Below are positions 10,237 through 21,152 of a stretch of DNA of 35,678 bases, in pieces. This DNA comes from Pigoraptor chileana (taxonomy: Eukaryota; Opisthokonta; Filasterea): NCBI GenBank assembly GCA_943704495.1, contig CALSCR010000595.1, positions 1-35,678 on the forward strand, read 5' to 3'. A program made the translations under genes and the position numbers. Position 1 is the stretch's first letter. Every line of letters begins with the position of its first letter. The notes under the pieces were generated by a model, which did no database searches, had not been told where the DNA came from, and saw only the letters and a program-made list of their open reading frames with translations.

Positions 10237-11213
10237 GGTTTGGTGCTGGTCACAACACTCGGATTAGTGGTGCCCATTGCACCCACACACTCACAACACC
10301 CACACACTCAAAACACTCAAAACACTCAAAACACTCGGACTAGTGTATATTACCCATACACTCAGAAGTCGAACATGTGTACTGCTGTTCATGTTTACCA
10401 CTACCCTCACTCCAACATGTACATACAAATCTGCATATCATCAGCATACAATCTCATGAGACCACTCAGTGGGATTTGTGGCAAATTTCAAGCGTTCGGC
10501 TGAGTGTCTGTCACAAGCATCCGGGGCATTGGGGTGTGCATGTACTACTGTGATTTGCATTTGCCCATGGTAAGTAGTGCGCATGCATTTGACTAGGGAA
10601 GCGGCATGCAATCTGCGACACAGAACCTAAACCCATACATAACCTAGGAATAAGTACACACGCACCGCCCGCTTCAACTCACTGCAGAATCCTAAAACAC
10701 ATCAAGTGTATACAATGTAAGGCATCCCAAATGGAGTGCGCAGTCAACACAGACACGCAGTACAGGCGCAAGTCTGGCGCAGTAAAGGCGCAAGTCAGGG
10801 GTAAGACGGAAACGACAACAGCGCAACGACATTGCGCAACGCAAACGCACAACGCACACACAGGCAAGCGCGCGATGCGTGCAGTGCCAATGTGCACAGG
10901 ACAAGAAGCACGGAAATACTGTACATTCACAAATGGTGGGGGAAACAGTCGAAGCGCCGGGCCCGACTTGAACGATCAACATTCAGACACAGAGACACAG
11001 AGACAAATAGAGACAGAAAGCGATTAGACAAGAGGGAGGCAGAAAGGGAAAGAGAGACAGAAAAGTGATCAAGTGAGAGAGTCTATGTGTAAGAGATACG
11101 GCAGATAAGATAACGCTCTGAGAAGAGCAGCCCATTTGCCCATCCCGAATGCGGCAGGGGGGCTTGGAGGGAGTGAGGGTGGCAGGGGCGGGCGAGAGGA
11201 CAGCGGGGGCCAA
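10237..11213. other. intergenic between convergent SNM1A-like and PAS-GATA genes
   Basis: This holds the 3' flanks of two converging genes. There is a small ACTCAAAAC tandem repeat (about 10305-10340), one copy of the recurring GCATCCGGGG word (10518-10527), and a purine-rich AGACAGAG/GAAAGAG stretch (about 10984-11066). I see no convincing ORF or RNA gene. Confidence 0.6.
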
Positions 11214-13097
11214 TCACATGCTTGTCTTCCGCGAGTCCATCATTGGCGACGCGCTTCCCGACGGGATGTGCGGAATGGGCGTGTGCTGCTGCGTTTGCTG
11301 CTTCATGCGCTTGGCGTATCGGAGGCCGCATGCATTGCACAACCTGAGCAGTAAATGGTATGTGGTAAATGTGTGCAAGTGGGTTCAGGTAGGAGTGGAG
11401 TGTGTTTAGGTAGGAGTGGCGGATGGTGAGATGATCTGTAATTGTTGCCTTATTCGCACACGACCCGACAATGACGATGAAAAGCAAAGCGTGCAAAACA
11501 TGTCCACGACAGCACGCCAAATGTGTCCGGAAGGCCAACCACAGCATCGATCACAGCATCACGAAGTGCACACACACACACGCCACAAACACACACACAA
11601 ACACACAAAACATGCAGGCATGTGCGCATCCCCTGTGCATCTCAACAGGAATAGAGCAAAGGTCGGCACGCACGTTTTCGGGCCAGAGGGACCCCTGCGC
11701 CACTCAGGGCTGATTGTGGTTGCGCACTCCATGCAGCTGAGGGTAAACGGCTTGCGGGGCAGCGCTGACGCAATCGGCGCCTTCTGTTGCGAATTCAATG
11801 TAACAAGACAGTCGGAGAGACCGAACAACACACAAATGACAGTCGAAACAAACAAAAAGTAAAGTGTTGAAAAGAAGGGGATCGCAGTTGTGAGCACGTT
11901 TGCCAATCGCGCCCACGAAACCAAACTCCACAACACCATGATCATGATTTGACAGGCTCTACGCGAGCAGCACGCACACGCACACGCACACGCACACACG
12001 CACACACACACACACACACACACGCAGCGAGAGAGAGAGAGAGATGCCCATCGCACGCACCTGCGTTTCTCCGGCGGCGGCGCGCATCTGCTGGAGGACG
12101 CGCATTCTGAGTGCGTCCTGCTGCTGTATCGACGACTGCATTGCGGCCTGCTGCTGTTGCTGCTGCTGCAGGTGCTGCTGGTGCGCCTGCGCCTGCGCCT
12201 GTGCCGCAAGAAAGGCCGGTGACGCAATGTGCTGCGACTGGGACGTCACGGTGGGCGGCTGCGGTGACGTCTGTCGCATGCCTTGTCGCGCAAGCGTCGG
12301 GACGTAGTTGCCTACAGATCCGCCTGATTGGCCGTACGAAAGCGAGGTCTCTCCGGAATACCCCATGGGAGATGCGTGTCGCTGCTGTGGTGATGGGTGT
12401 CCAGACTTGCTCTGTGCCGGCTGCTGCAACAATTGTTGTTGTTGTTGTTGGTGTTGCTGCTGCTGCTGTTGTTGCTGCTGCTGCTGTTGTTGCTGCTGCT
12501 GCTGTTGCTGCTGCTGTTGCTGCTGTTGGTATGTCTCGCCAAGCACATTTGAGAAAAACACAATAAACTGCGCCTCGTGGGAGATGGGATTGCAAAATAG
12601 GCTCATCTTCGTGACGACGGGTACCGGCGCGCCCGATTTCACCCAAAACCTGTATGTGACCTCCACCTGCTCCTTGCTGTTTGCAGCCGACGCGGCGCGC
12701 ATGTGTGCATCGCTGAACAGCTGCAGATCCTCCATGTACACAAAATCGTAGAAGGACCGCCCCTGCATCTCGTTGGGCTCAAACCCAACCGTGTGTGCGC
12801 ACGACGGCGATGCATAGACGCACGTGCCATCGAGGGTGTGCTTTGTGACAAATTCCGTGTCGGGGCCCAGCGTGCCCACAGAGTCCCCGTGGATGCTGTG
12901 CCGATTGACAACGCGCTTGCTGGCGCCCCCGACGCGCGGGACGGCCTGCGAAGACTCAACGCCGCCGCCCGACGCCTGCTGCGATTGCGATTGAACCTGT
13001 TGGGAGAACATTTGCGCGGGAAACGACTGGCTGAAATTTGTGCGTTGGTGGGCAGGATCAGAGGGAAACTGATTGTGCTGCTGCTGCAGATGTTGTT

Positions 13098-13132
<35 letters not shown>

Positions 13133-14575
13133 TGTTGTTGCTGTAGCTGCTGCAGTTGTTGTTGCTGTTGTTGTTGTTGTTGCTGTTGCTGTTGCTGCTG
13201 CTGCTGCTGCTGTAGCTGCTGTAGTTGATGTTGATGCTGCTGCTGCAACACTTCATATCCCCGCGTGTCCGTATACCTGGCATCCACCGGCGACTGTGAC
13301 GAATCGACATCCGGGTCCAGACTGCCGTGCATCATAAACTGCGCCTGCAACTCCTGTGGTGACATAACGGCAACTGGACTCATTCCCGCCAGAATCGGCT
13401 GCTGCATGCCGCCGCCGCCGCTCAGCTCATACGAGGTGTGCCCGAGCGACGACGGCGTGGGCGAGAGCTCGCTTAGGTCTGATGCCGAGGTGAGTCTGGG
13501 CGGTGCGTCCAGTGACAGCAGCGACGTGTCACCCAAAAGACCGCCGTCCAGGTAACCGGAATCGGCGAGGGCCGAGGGGAACGTGTCGACGAGAAAGTCA
13601 GGCAGCATCGAGCCCCCGGATGCATTCAAGAGGGCTTCGAGGGCGTCTGCGTCTTCATTGCCAAAAGGATTGCTGGCAAGACCAAAGCCGTCGTCCGCAG
13701 TGTTGAGTGCGTGATGGGACCCGAATGGATGCACGCCATTGCCATTTCCCATGCCATTGCCCATGCCATTGCCCATGCCATTGAGGCCTCCAACGTCACC
13801 GAGCCCGTTCCCGCCAAGGCCGCAGAGTCCTTGCTGCGACAGACGCAACGACTGCGCATCGCCATCCCCCAAGCCCTAATCGCACAGACATGTGGGATTT
13901 CATGTCAGTCGAGTGCAATATGCACATAATATATATATAGTTTGTGCCACGGTGAAAGTGTGTTGAAATAGTTGAGGTGGGGATGACTACCATCGTACAT
14001 CATACTGGATGAGCGACACAACATATGTATTAGCGACCACCAGCGACGCCCACGACCAGGCCAAACACACACACACAAACACAAACACACAAACACACAA
14101 ACAAACACACCTCAAGCGCCATTGTCTCCAGGTCTGACACGAGACCGTCAAAATGCATGCTACCCGCGTTGGCAAGCGACGACGTCGACCGCTTCAGTCC
14201 GCTCTTCATCGACGGCCGGCGCTCGTAGGGACCGGGCATCATCGAGCTTGATCGGCTGCGCTTGGGCATTGCGGGGGACTGCGCCGACCGCATGACAAGG
14301 CCGTATTCGGCGTGTCTTCCCACGTCGATACCGTGGTCGTTGGACATGGACTGCGCCCGTCGCATGTGGCGCAGCGCCAGAGATCCCGCAGACGTGCTTG
14401 CATCAAACTGGCCATACACGCCACCCGGCGTGCCATAGTCCGCGACGGCATCTCCGCCGCCGCCAAGCGACTGACCAAGGCCATCCTCGTTCACCTCGGG
14501 GAGTCCTATGTCGTTCATGTTGGAGGACAGGTACATTGGCACATGGCCATAGGGATCCGACGCACTCCGCCGCAT
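11214..14575 (-). CDS. White-collar-2-like PAS + GATA zinc-finger transcription factor
   Basis: Exons (minus): 14575-14111, 13875-12061, 11783-11674, 11343-11214; 839 aa. Exon 1 is Ser/Arg-rich with basic stretches (PKRSRSSS, LKRSTSS) that could be an NLS or phosphosites. Exon 2 has NGMG repeats, polyglutamine (about 361-421), a PAS domain (about 490-600, with GTCVYASPSC and FYDFVYMED), and further polyQ (from about 602). Exons 3 and 4 together make one GATA finger: CMEC, [13 protein letters not shown], then [12 protein letters not shown] across the intron. [20 protein letters not shown] is the signature of fungal WC-2 fingers. In fungi WC-2 partners the LOV photoreceptor WC-1; no LOV cysteine motif is seen here, so it is not itself a flavin photoreceptor. 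Role inferred: sequence-specific (GATA) nuclear regulator. The CDS ends 37 residues after the last zinc ligand. Confidence 0.92.
11976..12044. repeat. CA/GA microsatellite in PAS-GATA intron 2
   Basis: A CACG/CA tract followed by (GA)n lies inside the 277-bp intron 11784-12060, between polyQ exon 2 and the GATA-finger exon. On the sense strand it reads (CT)n then (TG)n just downstream of the donor. Confidence 0.9.
12424..12533. repeat. polyglutamine-encoding CTG/TTG repeat
   Basis: Imperfect CTG/TTG triplets; on the minus strand CAG/CAA encode a nearly pure Gln tract directly after the PAS domain of the GATA factor. Mixed codons suggest selection for Gln or interruption of a triplet tract. 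Confidence 0.95.
13078..13258. repeat. longer polyglutamine-encoding CTG/TTG repeat
   Basis: About 60 codons of mostly CAA/CAG on the minus strand, with a few Leu and His, N-terminal to the PAS domain. It produces long spurious Val/Ala- and Leu-rich ORFs on the plus strand. Confidence 0.95.
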
Positions 14576-14638
14576 AGTTTGCGTGCTTGTGTTTCGTTAT
14601 TTGGAGTGAAAAGAGCCGCCTCCACTCCCAATCAATTT

Positions 14639-14657
14639 GGGGGGGGGGGGGGGGGGG
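14639..14657. repeat. homopolymeric G run upstream of the PAS-GATA start
   Basis: Nineteen consecutive G, about 64 bp upstream of the PAS-GATA ATG (C run on the sense strand). It could form a G-quadruplex or an unusual promoter/5' UTR element, or be a length-variable homopolymer. Confidence 0.9.
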
Positions 14658-14920
14658 ACGGAAAGAATATTAAAAAATGGATTCGCAACTGCTGTTGTGA
14701 ATTGTCGTTCGGCGACTGCCGCAGTGGCACCCGATTCAGCGCTTATAACATCATGTGATTCGGTGCAGTAAAGTCCACGAAAGCCTATGCGTCCACAAAC
14801 GAGTGAGAGTTTGGGATGGCGCATATATCTGTGTGCGTGTATGTGTGTGTGCGTGTATGTGTGTGTGCGTGTGATTTTCCAGCAATAAGGAGTGTTTGTG
14901 CCGTTCCAAAGTGTCGATTT

Positions 14921-14960
14921 GCATTCGTTTGCATTCGTTTGCATTCGTTTGCATTCGTTT
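14921..14960. repeat. four tandem 10-bp repeats (GCATTCGTTT)
   Basis: Four exact copies with no spacing in the flank between the PAS-GATA and AIP1 genes. A 10-bp period places each copy on the same face of the helix; this could be a binding-site cluster, or simply slippage. Confidence 0.95.
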
Positions 14961-15495
14961 GAAAGCGCAAATAATACGAAAAAATGTAACGAAGCGCACA
15001 CAATGAATGGCAGACACAAGGACAGAAGGTTAAGTTGGCTGCAGAGTCCGCAGAGTCAATAAGGAACTACAAACTACCAACCGAGAGTGTTTGGCGACTT
15101 TTAAAGTGGCTTGCACACCTTAAAGGGAGCGGTACACAACATTCCGTGGCACTTTGATGCAGTCAAAAGTAAAGGCAAAACAGACCGCAATTGGCGATCA
15201 TTCCGGAACAAAGACTGAGCAGTCATACCGACTGTGTGTGTGTTGCATACTGCTGACTGCATGCGTGCGTATGTGTGGCACATGCATGCATGCATACGTG
15301 CATACGTGCGTGTGTGTGTGTGTAATGTGTGTGTGTGTGTGTGTGCGCGGGTGTCGGTCATACACGGTACACCTTTTATTTTGTTTGACAGCATCCCATA
15401 CAGTATTCATAGTCACGATTATTTAATAATTTTTATTTTTATTTTTTTTATTTTTTTCCGCTTTTTAGTCAAGTAGGCACTGGGGCTTAAGACTC

Positions 15496-15526
15496 CCCCG
15501 GATGCGCCCGCCACTCGCATCCGGGG
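15496..15526. other. perfect 11-bp GC-rich stem with 9-nt loop
   Basis: CCCCGGATGCG (15496-15506) and CGCATCCGGGG (15516-15526) are exact reverse complements around the loop CCCGCCACT. It lies about 30 bp beyond a T-rich tract and about 440 bp past the AIP1 stop, too far for an ordinary transcript end. Possible structured RNA or mobile-repeat remnant; function unknown. Confidence 0.85.
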
Positions 15527-15962
15527 CACGGGGGCGGTGCCCAGCGCCCTTCTTTCTCGCGACTGCTTTCTTTCACCAATTCTAGCGCATCTTGTCTGTG
15601 TGTGCGTCATGTCATCAGAGGCAGTTTCTTACTGTGCTTTTTCTATCAGTGTAGCATGTTCGTCTCTTACTCATGCACAGCCAGCCACTCTGACTGGTCA
15701 AAAGAAGCGAATCTGCGCTTGTCTTTCGTTTATTCTACAACGACATGCGCCAACCGCACCTAAATTACCCGCAATACACAGATTTGCGTGGACGTTTCCT
15801 GAACACCATAAAGCCAAGAAAAGAACCATAGACATGCAAGACTCAAAGTCAGTGTCTTGGGCGCCGTGCCCATCGACTCCACCTGAATTCCACCTGAGAG
15901 TGCAAAAAGTGGGTGGTTGGACACCTCACAGCATCACCAGAGTCCGTCCACACGCAGCCTCC

Positions 15963-16103
15963 TTAGTGGTGCGTTACCGTCCACGACTTAACGCAGCAGT
16001 CCTGGCCAGACGACAGCACGACGTCATTTGACAGCCACGCCACGCGAGAGACACCGGCCGGGTGCGCGCCTGCAGGGAGGAGAACCGGCATTGCTGTGAG
16101 CGA

Positions 16104-16138
<35 letters not shown>

Positions 16139-17243
16139 AACAAACAAACAAACAAACAGACACACAACATAGCGCAGGGTGCACACCCACCCTTGATGTT
16201 GATGCGCTTCGAGGGCTTTTCAAGGCTCCAAACAAACACACTCGTGTCAAGGGCGCCGGATGCAAGGTGCTTCGAGTCGGGTGTCCACGCGACAGAGTTG
16301 ACCTTTGCATTGTGGAATACCCATCCGCTCTGTACTTGCTGCTCGGGTTCAAACAAGCAAACAAACAAACAAACAAGAGTCAGGGTAGCGAATAAACAAA
16401 TAGGACGGCTTACAACCAGCAGGCGCAAATGCAGCGTCATTGAACGCCAATAAAACCGCTCACACAAAGGCACCAACCTCCCACGACTTGGCGTCCCAGA
16501 CGAGCACGGCGCGGCCAGAGTCCCCGGATGCGAGGAGTGCGCCATCGGGCGAGTAGGCAATGTCGTTGACGGCGCCGTTGGCGGAAAGAACCTTCTTCTC
16601 CGCAAGAGCGTCGCCATTCACATCGTAGATGCGGATCTTGCCGTCCTGCACATCCAGCGGGCAAACGAGAGGATTCGAGAAGAATAGTACGATGCGGTGC
16701 GGTGGAGAAAGGGGGGACAGTTAGCAACCCGCGCGCCACACAACAATGTCAGATCCAGTGCCTTCCCACGTAACCCAGAACATTCATCACAGCCACGACT
16801 CATCGCAGTCAGTCACACACAAAGCAATGCCCGGATATGGCACGACCCACACAGGCACCCACCTTTGATCCAACGGCAACCTCAGTCTCGCTGGGGGAGA
16901 CGGCAGCAGAGAGCGGGTCCCAGTCGGCCTTGAAGGACGAGACCTTCTTGCCGTTGCGGAGAACAACAACTTCCTGGAGGCAGGGGACGACAGAGAGCGT
17001 CTTGCCAACGCCAAGGCCAACGGGGGTCGTTTCTGCGACGATCTTCTCGCCACTGAGGACGTCAGACACACACAGAGCAGCACATAAAAAGCAATGAGAG
17101 ATATGTTGGGACCGATGGTGGGCAGGCGCAGTGATGAGGCATGTGCATGCAGAACTAACAGGCAGGCAAATAGAACAAGACCATGTCATGACTGGAAAAA
17201 CGTGTGTATCGCCAAACAAAGGAGCACTCATCAGCAACACGTG

Positions 17244-17299
<56 letters not shown>

Positions 17300-17882
17300 G
17301 TGCATCCACAAAACTTACGAGTACTCGCGCTTGGCGGTGGGCGTGTAACGGATGGCGTCGTCCATGCCGACAGAGACGAGCGAGTCGCTCTGCACGGCAA
17401 GGGAGGAGACCTGGTTCGTGTGGCCGTTTCCACCAAACACCTCATTCGAGCCATCGGCCACATCCCACGCAGGTGGCGACGACAAGAGACGATGCCCATG
17501 AGAGCAGATTCGAACGAGAGAAAAGAGGGACAAAAAGGGACGAGGGACGAGGAGGGCGGCACAGCAAAATCAAGGCGAATATCATTTGTGGGGACTGATT
17601 GTGCAGCAGGGGGTTATTTAGGCTACTTGCACGCTCAATTTGACAGACACGCAATAAGCGTCAACACATTCAAGGGCAAGGAAAGGAACAGGGCGGATAT
17701 CGACACGGCCATCGTAGCTTCCCGAAAAGAAGGTCTTGGAGTCGTTGTCAATGGTGAGCGCGGTGATGTTCTTGTTGTGGCCCTGTGGGAAGAGAAAATA
17801 GAGGCAGTATTGTCAGGCGTGAGTACATGCACAGCCAATCCACACTACCACGACACTACACTACACTACACTACACATTCAT

Positions 17883-17950
<68 letters not shown>

Positions 17951-20644
17951 GGGGGATTCTCTTACCTTGAGGATGCGGAGGGGCTTGGACGGGTTGTTGA
18001 CATCGAGGTAGTTGATGTATCCGCTGAGGGAGACGGTGAGCAGGTGGCTGCCCTGCCAAAGGCTGCCCATCTGCTGATCATCAATCGTCTCTCCAAATGT
18101 AAACGTGCTGCACACGGACAACGGATGGGTTTTGGAAACGAAAGAAAAAGCGCACAAAAGTCAGCAAGCGGGTGTGTGGGCGAGCCGGACACACACGAAC
18201 AGCGCCGATCTTTGTGTGCGGGGCCCGATTGGAGCATCCACAAACCGGCAGCATCCCCTCACTAACTGATGCGGCTGACAACGCTCAACACACTCGGCCA
18301 CGGAAGGTCGATTGAAGCCCTTGAGTCAGTACCAGCCGCATGCACTCCCGATCATGCACACAGTCCCGCTCCCATTCACACTCTCACACACTCATACACT
18401 CACACAGACACACACAGACACACACAGACACACACATACACACCTCACGGCAACATTCTTTTCGATGTCCCAGATCTTGGCAGTCTTGTCCGCAGATGCC
18501 GTAAGGACCTGTGAATCAGATATCCAGACGGTCATATGAGCCACTTCACGCAGTGAATATCACCAACAGTATACAACAACGGACCGCCACAACAACTGGA
18601 TGCGATGTCGGCCGCAAAGAGAGAGGTCCGCAAGAAGCATTGAGGAGTGGGGAACATAGGTAAGGACACCGCACCTGCTTGCTGTCGGGCGACCAGCTGC
18701 ACGACATGATGCTCCCAGTGTGTGCGTTGCCACCGCCGAGCTCAGCCAGCTTGTCACCGGTCTTGCCGTCGTAGAGAAATCCCTGCAGCACAAACCGCAA
18801 TCGTCAGTCCACACACATTGCATGTTGACCATACAGATATTGTGTGTCACACGCACACGCCATCGAGACATCATGCAACAGAGAATTCCGGTCAACAGTG
18901 CGACGGAAGCGCAACACTGCACAGTGCGCAGACTCGGCACAAATGCCCCGCCAGCATACACTACGACAGCCCGTTTTCCACAGGAATTGCCAGGAATTGC
19001 AGTGACACTGTGCATCTAGCAGACGCAAGTGAGTGCAGAGTGCCCACCTTGTAGTCGGAACCGACAGTGAGGTAGCGGTTGCCGTCGGGAGAAAAGCGCA
19101 CGCAGTTGACAAAGCGCGAGTGCTCCTGCAATGGGAGGGTGTCGTCCAATACATCGAAATGGTATGAGCATAGCGTGTTAGCAGTGCTTGGCAAGAGAAA
19201 AAGAGAACTTTCTCAAAGAGAGACAAATGCAAAAAGAACTACATAAGAAGGAAGAAGAGAACTAATATAAGAACAATGTGATTATTCTACAGTGCAGAAG
19301 GTCCACACAAGTTCATGCACACTTGCGCTCACCGCACACCAGCCCCAATATACAATACCGCACACAACAACAACAACCGCGACAACAACAGCAACCACAA
19401 CAACCCAGCGCGCAGGTCACCTTGTCGGCCTTCTTGAACTTGAAGGGGGGTCCCTCAAAGAACGCCGTCTGGAAGTCCTCGCCACCCGTTGCAATGCGGT
19501 AGGGACGCGTCTGTTTCATGTCGATCGAGTTGACGGCCTTGCTGTGGCCAGTGATCTCGCCGACCGACGAGCCGCTGTCCCACATGATGACGACGCCGTA
19601 CCTGTGACGCAGGGCAGACAACAATGCGTGGTATTAACATAAATAAGGGGAAGGATGGGTCGGTTATTACATTCGCAGGTGGATAAACAGATCATTTTGC
19701 AAAACCCAATACAAAGCACAGCCTCACGCAAGCCTAAGCACACAAAAATGCAACAGAGCAAAAAGGGCGCACTCACTTGTCGCGACCCTCGCCGCACGCA
19801 GCAATGCGCTTGCTGTCGTCGGACCACACGAGGTCCTTGATGGCACCGCTCAGCACACGGTACTCATACTTGAGGAGATGCTCCTTCTGAGTCGTGTCCC
19901 AGATGCGGATCTTGCCCGACTCGTCTGCAACCGGCAGTTGCATGGTGTACACATCAAATCCGTAAGTACAATGAAGCATTCGAAAGGTCTCACTCACTGA
20001 CCTCCATTTTCACTCAAACATTAGGCATCAAAACTTCAATTCAATGCCCGAAATAAAAGATTAACGACTCAGAGAAGTCGAAACAAGCACGCACCGGCAG
20101 AGGCGATGTAGAAACCGCTGGGGGCATAGCGGGCAACAGTCGCAGTCGTAGCGTGCTCGGCGTACGTCTCGGCAATGGCGGGATTCTGCGTGGGTGTGGG
20201 CGTTTGGGTTGGTGTGTATGTCGAGTGGATGCAGTAGTGTAAGCCCATGTCGCTCATCCAGTTACATTTATACAATGAAAATGAAATTACCGCCTCAGAA
20301 TAATAGATTGACAAGCAGGAATCAAGCCGTAATAAAAAGCACTCACCGCAATATCGCGGATGATGACCGAGTTTCCGTTGGTGTAGATGAAGTTCTTTCC
20401 CTTTGGATCACCGCCGAGATGCACGGGCATGCCACGGCTCGTGTGCGGCAGGGCCGCATAGACACGCTCTGCACAACATTGAAAAGAAGGAGTCAGAACT
20501 GTTAGTGCTAGAAAATTGCGGCGGCGTTCACTATTTTCACCGAAGTCCGCGGGAAGGACCAAACGGGCCCCATTTCCAACTCGACTTGACTGCAACGGGG
20601 CGCTTGAAAGAGCAAGACGGATACCCACGGAGATTGGCCGACAT
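15963..20644 (-). CDS. AIP1: actin-interacting protein 1 (AIP1/WDR1)
   Basis: Exons (minus): 20644-20629, 20468-20347, 20185-20095, 19924-19777, 19601-19421, 19125-19048, 18782-18675, 18508-18444, 18107-17966, 17782-17701, 17472-17319, 17052-16863, 16645-16478, 16329-16191, 16069-15963; about 596 aa (human WDR1 606). AIP1 is a double beta-propeller of about 14 WD40 repeats that binds cofilin-decorated F-actin and speeds its disassembly. Family blocks seen: [147 protein letters not shown]. Exon 1 encodes only MSANL plus one base; it was chosen because splicing gives MSANLQRVYAALP, matching the family N-terminus. One intron (17700-17473) is AT-AC. The start of exon 14 could be 12 nt earlier. 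Confidence 0.96.
16133..16159. repeat. (CAAA)n tract next to a (CA)n tract
   Basis: (CA)n at 16105-16132 runs into CAAA repeats inside the last AIP1 intron. A second CAAA run lies near 16354-16376 in the preceding intron. On the sense strand these read TTTG, a pyrimidine-rich context upstream of acceptors. Confidence 0.9.
17244..17298. repeat. (CA)n microsatellite in an AIP1 intron
   Basis: About 55 bp, sense-strand TG, about 20 bp downstream of the donor of the intron 17318-17053. Confidence 0.97.
17473..17700 (-). other. AT-AC intron in AIP1
   Basis: The exon ends ...GGCCGTGTCG; the intron begins ATATCC and ends GTCGCCAC; the next exon begins CTGCGTGGGATG. This gives [16 protein letters not shown], whose spacing between DG and WD matches other AIP1 proteins exactly. 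No AG lies within the 60 nt upstream of the required junction, so GT-AG splicing would need a long insertion in the propeller blade. ATATCC matches the U12-type AT-AC donor start; I see no clear U12 branch-point motif. Confidence 0.75.
17886..17947. repeat. (AC)n microsatellite in an AIP1 intron
   Basis: About 60 bp, sense-strand TG, starting about 18 bp after the donor of the intron 17965-17783. Confidence 0.97.
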
Positions 20645-21152
20645 TGTTGCAACGAGTTGAAGACAGATACGACAGTGAGACACTTGGGCTTCAGAAGCGA
20701 CTCAAAGTGGATGTTATTGGGCTCTGAACAAAGAAATAGTGTGGGGATGCGGGCGTGAGTGAGCTATAACCGGCTCACGGCAGTCGTCACACGGCCAGAG
20801 CCACGCCAAAACAAAACACGGTGACTCAATTCCCCATTTTAGTAGCAATGTACGGATCCGCTTACGTATGGGAATTCTATGAAACGGAGTACATTAGAAA
20901 TCGACTTTTGGCTGACGGACCACCCACACAACACCAACTTGCCGAGATCTCGTTTGCTTTGCCAAATCAAACAAACGCAACATTATGTGTGGAGGCACTT
21001 TACAGGGTTGCCCGTAATTATGCGCATGCATATCTGGTTGACAGGCATTTTGCAATGTTTTTTCACTGTACATTAATACAAAGACACAACGACACACTGG
21101 CGCAATGCCTCAGAGCACAAACTCTCCGGCCAAGCAGGATGCAAAACAACAT
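20645..21152. other. intergenic between epsinR 3' end and AIP1 start
   Basis: About 0.5 kb with no supported exon. It must hold the AIP1 promoter and the 3' UTR of the ENTH gene; I recognise no specific motif. Confidence 0.6.

Larger units (their letters stand above)
14576..15962. other. intergenic: PAS-GATA promoter side and AIP1 3' flank
   Basis: No coding exon supported. Contents: a run of 19 G (14639-14657), four tandem copies of GCATTCGTTT (14921-14960), TG-rich tracts (14830-14872, 15230-15345), a T-rich stretch (15421-15467) and a GC-rich perfect hairpin (15496-15526). One plus-strand ORF through 15537-16031 has no family features and runs antisense into AIP1. Confidence 0.6.

Noticed and set aside
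10940-10990. tRNA-like sequence (GCCGGGCCCGACTTGAAC), resembling an antisense T-arm
   Set aside because: The stem next to the TTCAAGT-like loop does not pair, and no cloverleaf or anticodon arm follows.
13038-13337. Val/Ala- and Leu-rich plus-strand ORFs over 12100-13340
   Set aside because: These are antisense readings of the CAG/CAA polyglutamine codons of the PAS-GATA gene; no independent start context or family.
15537-16031. 164-aa plus-strand ORF
   Set aside because: Low-complexity, no family signal, and its end is antisense to the last AIP1 exon.
18444-18449. AIP1 exon end at 18449 (donor GTGAGG)
   Set aside because: Wrong phase for the next exon; the donor 5 nt later (GTGTGT) gives NVAVSTFTFGE, matching the family.
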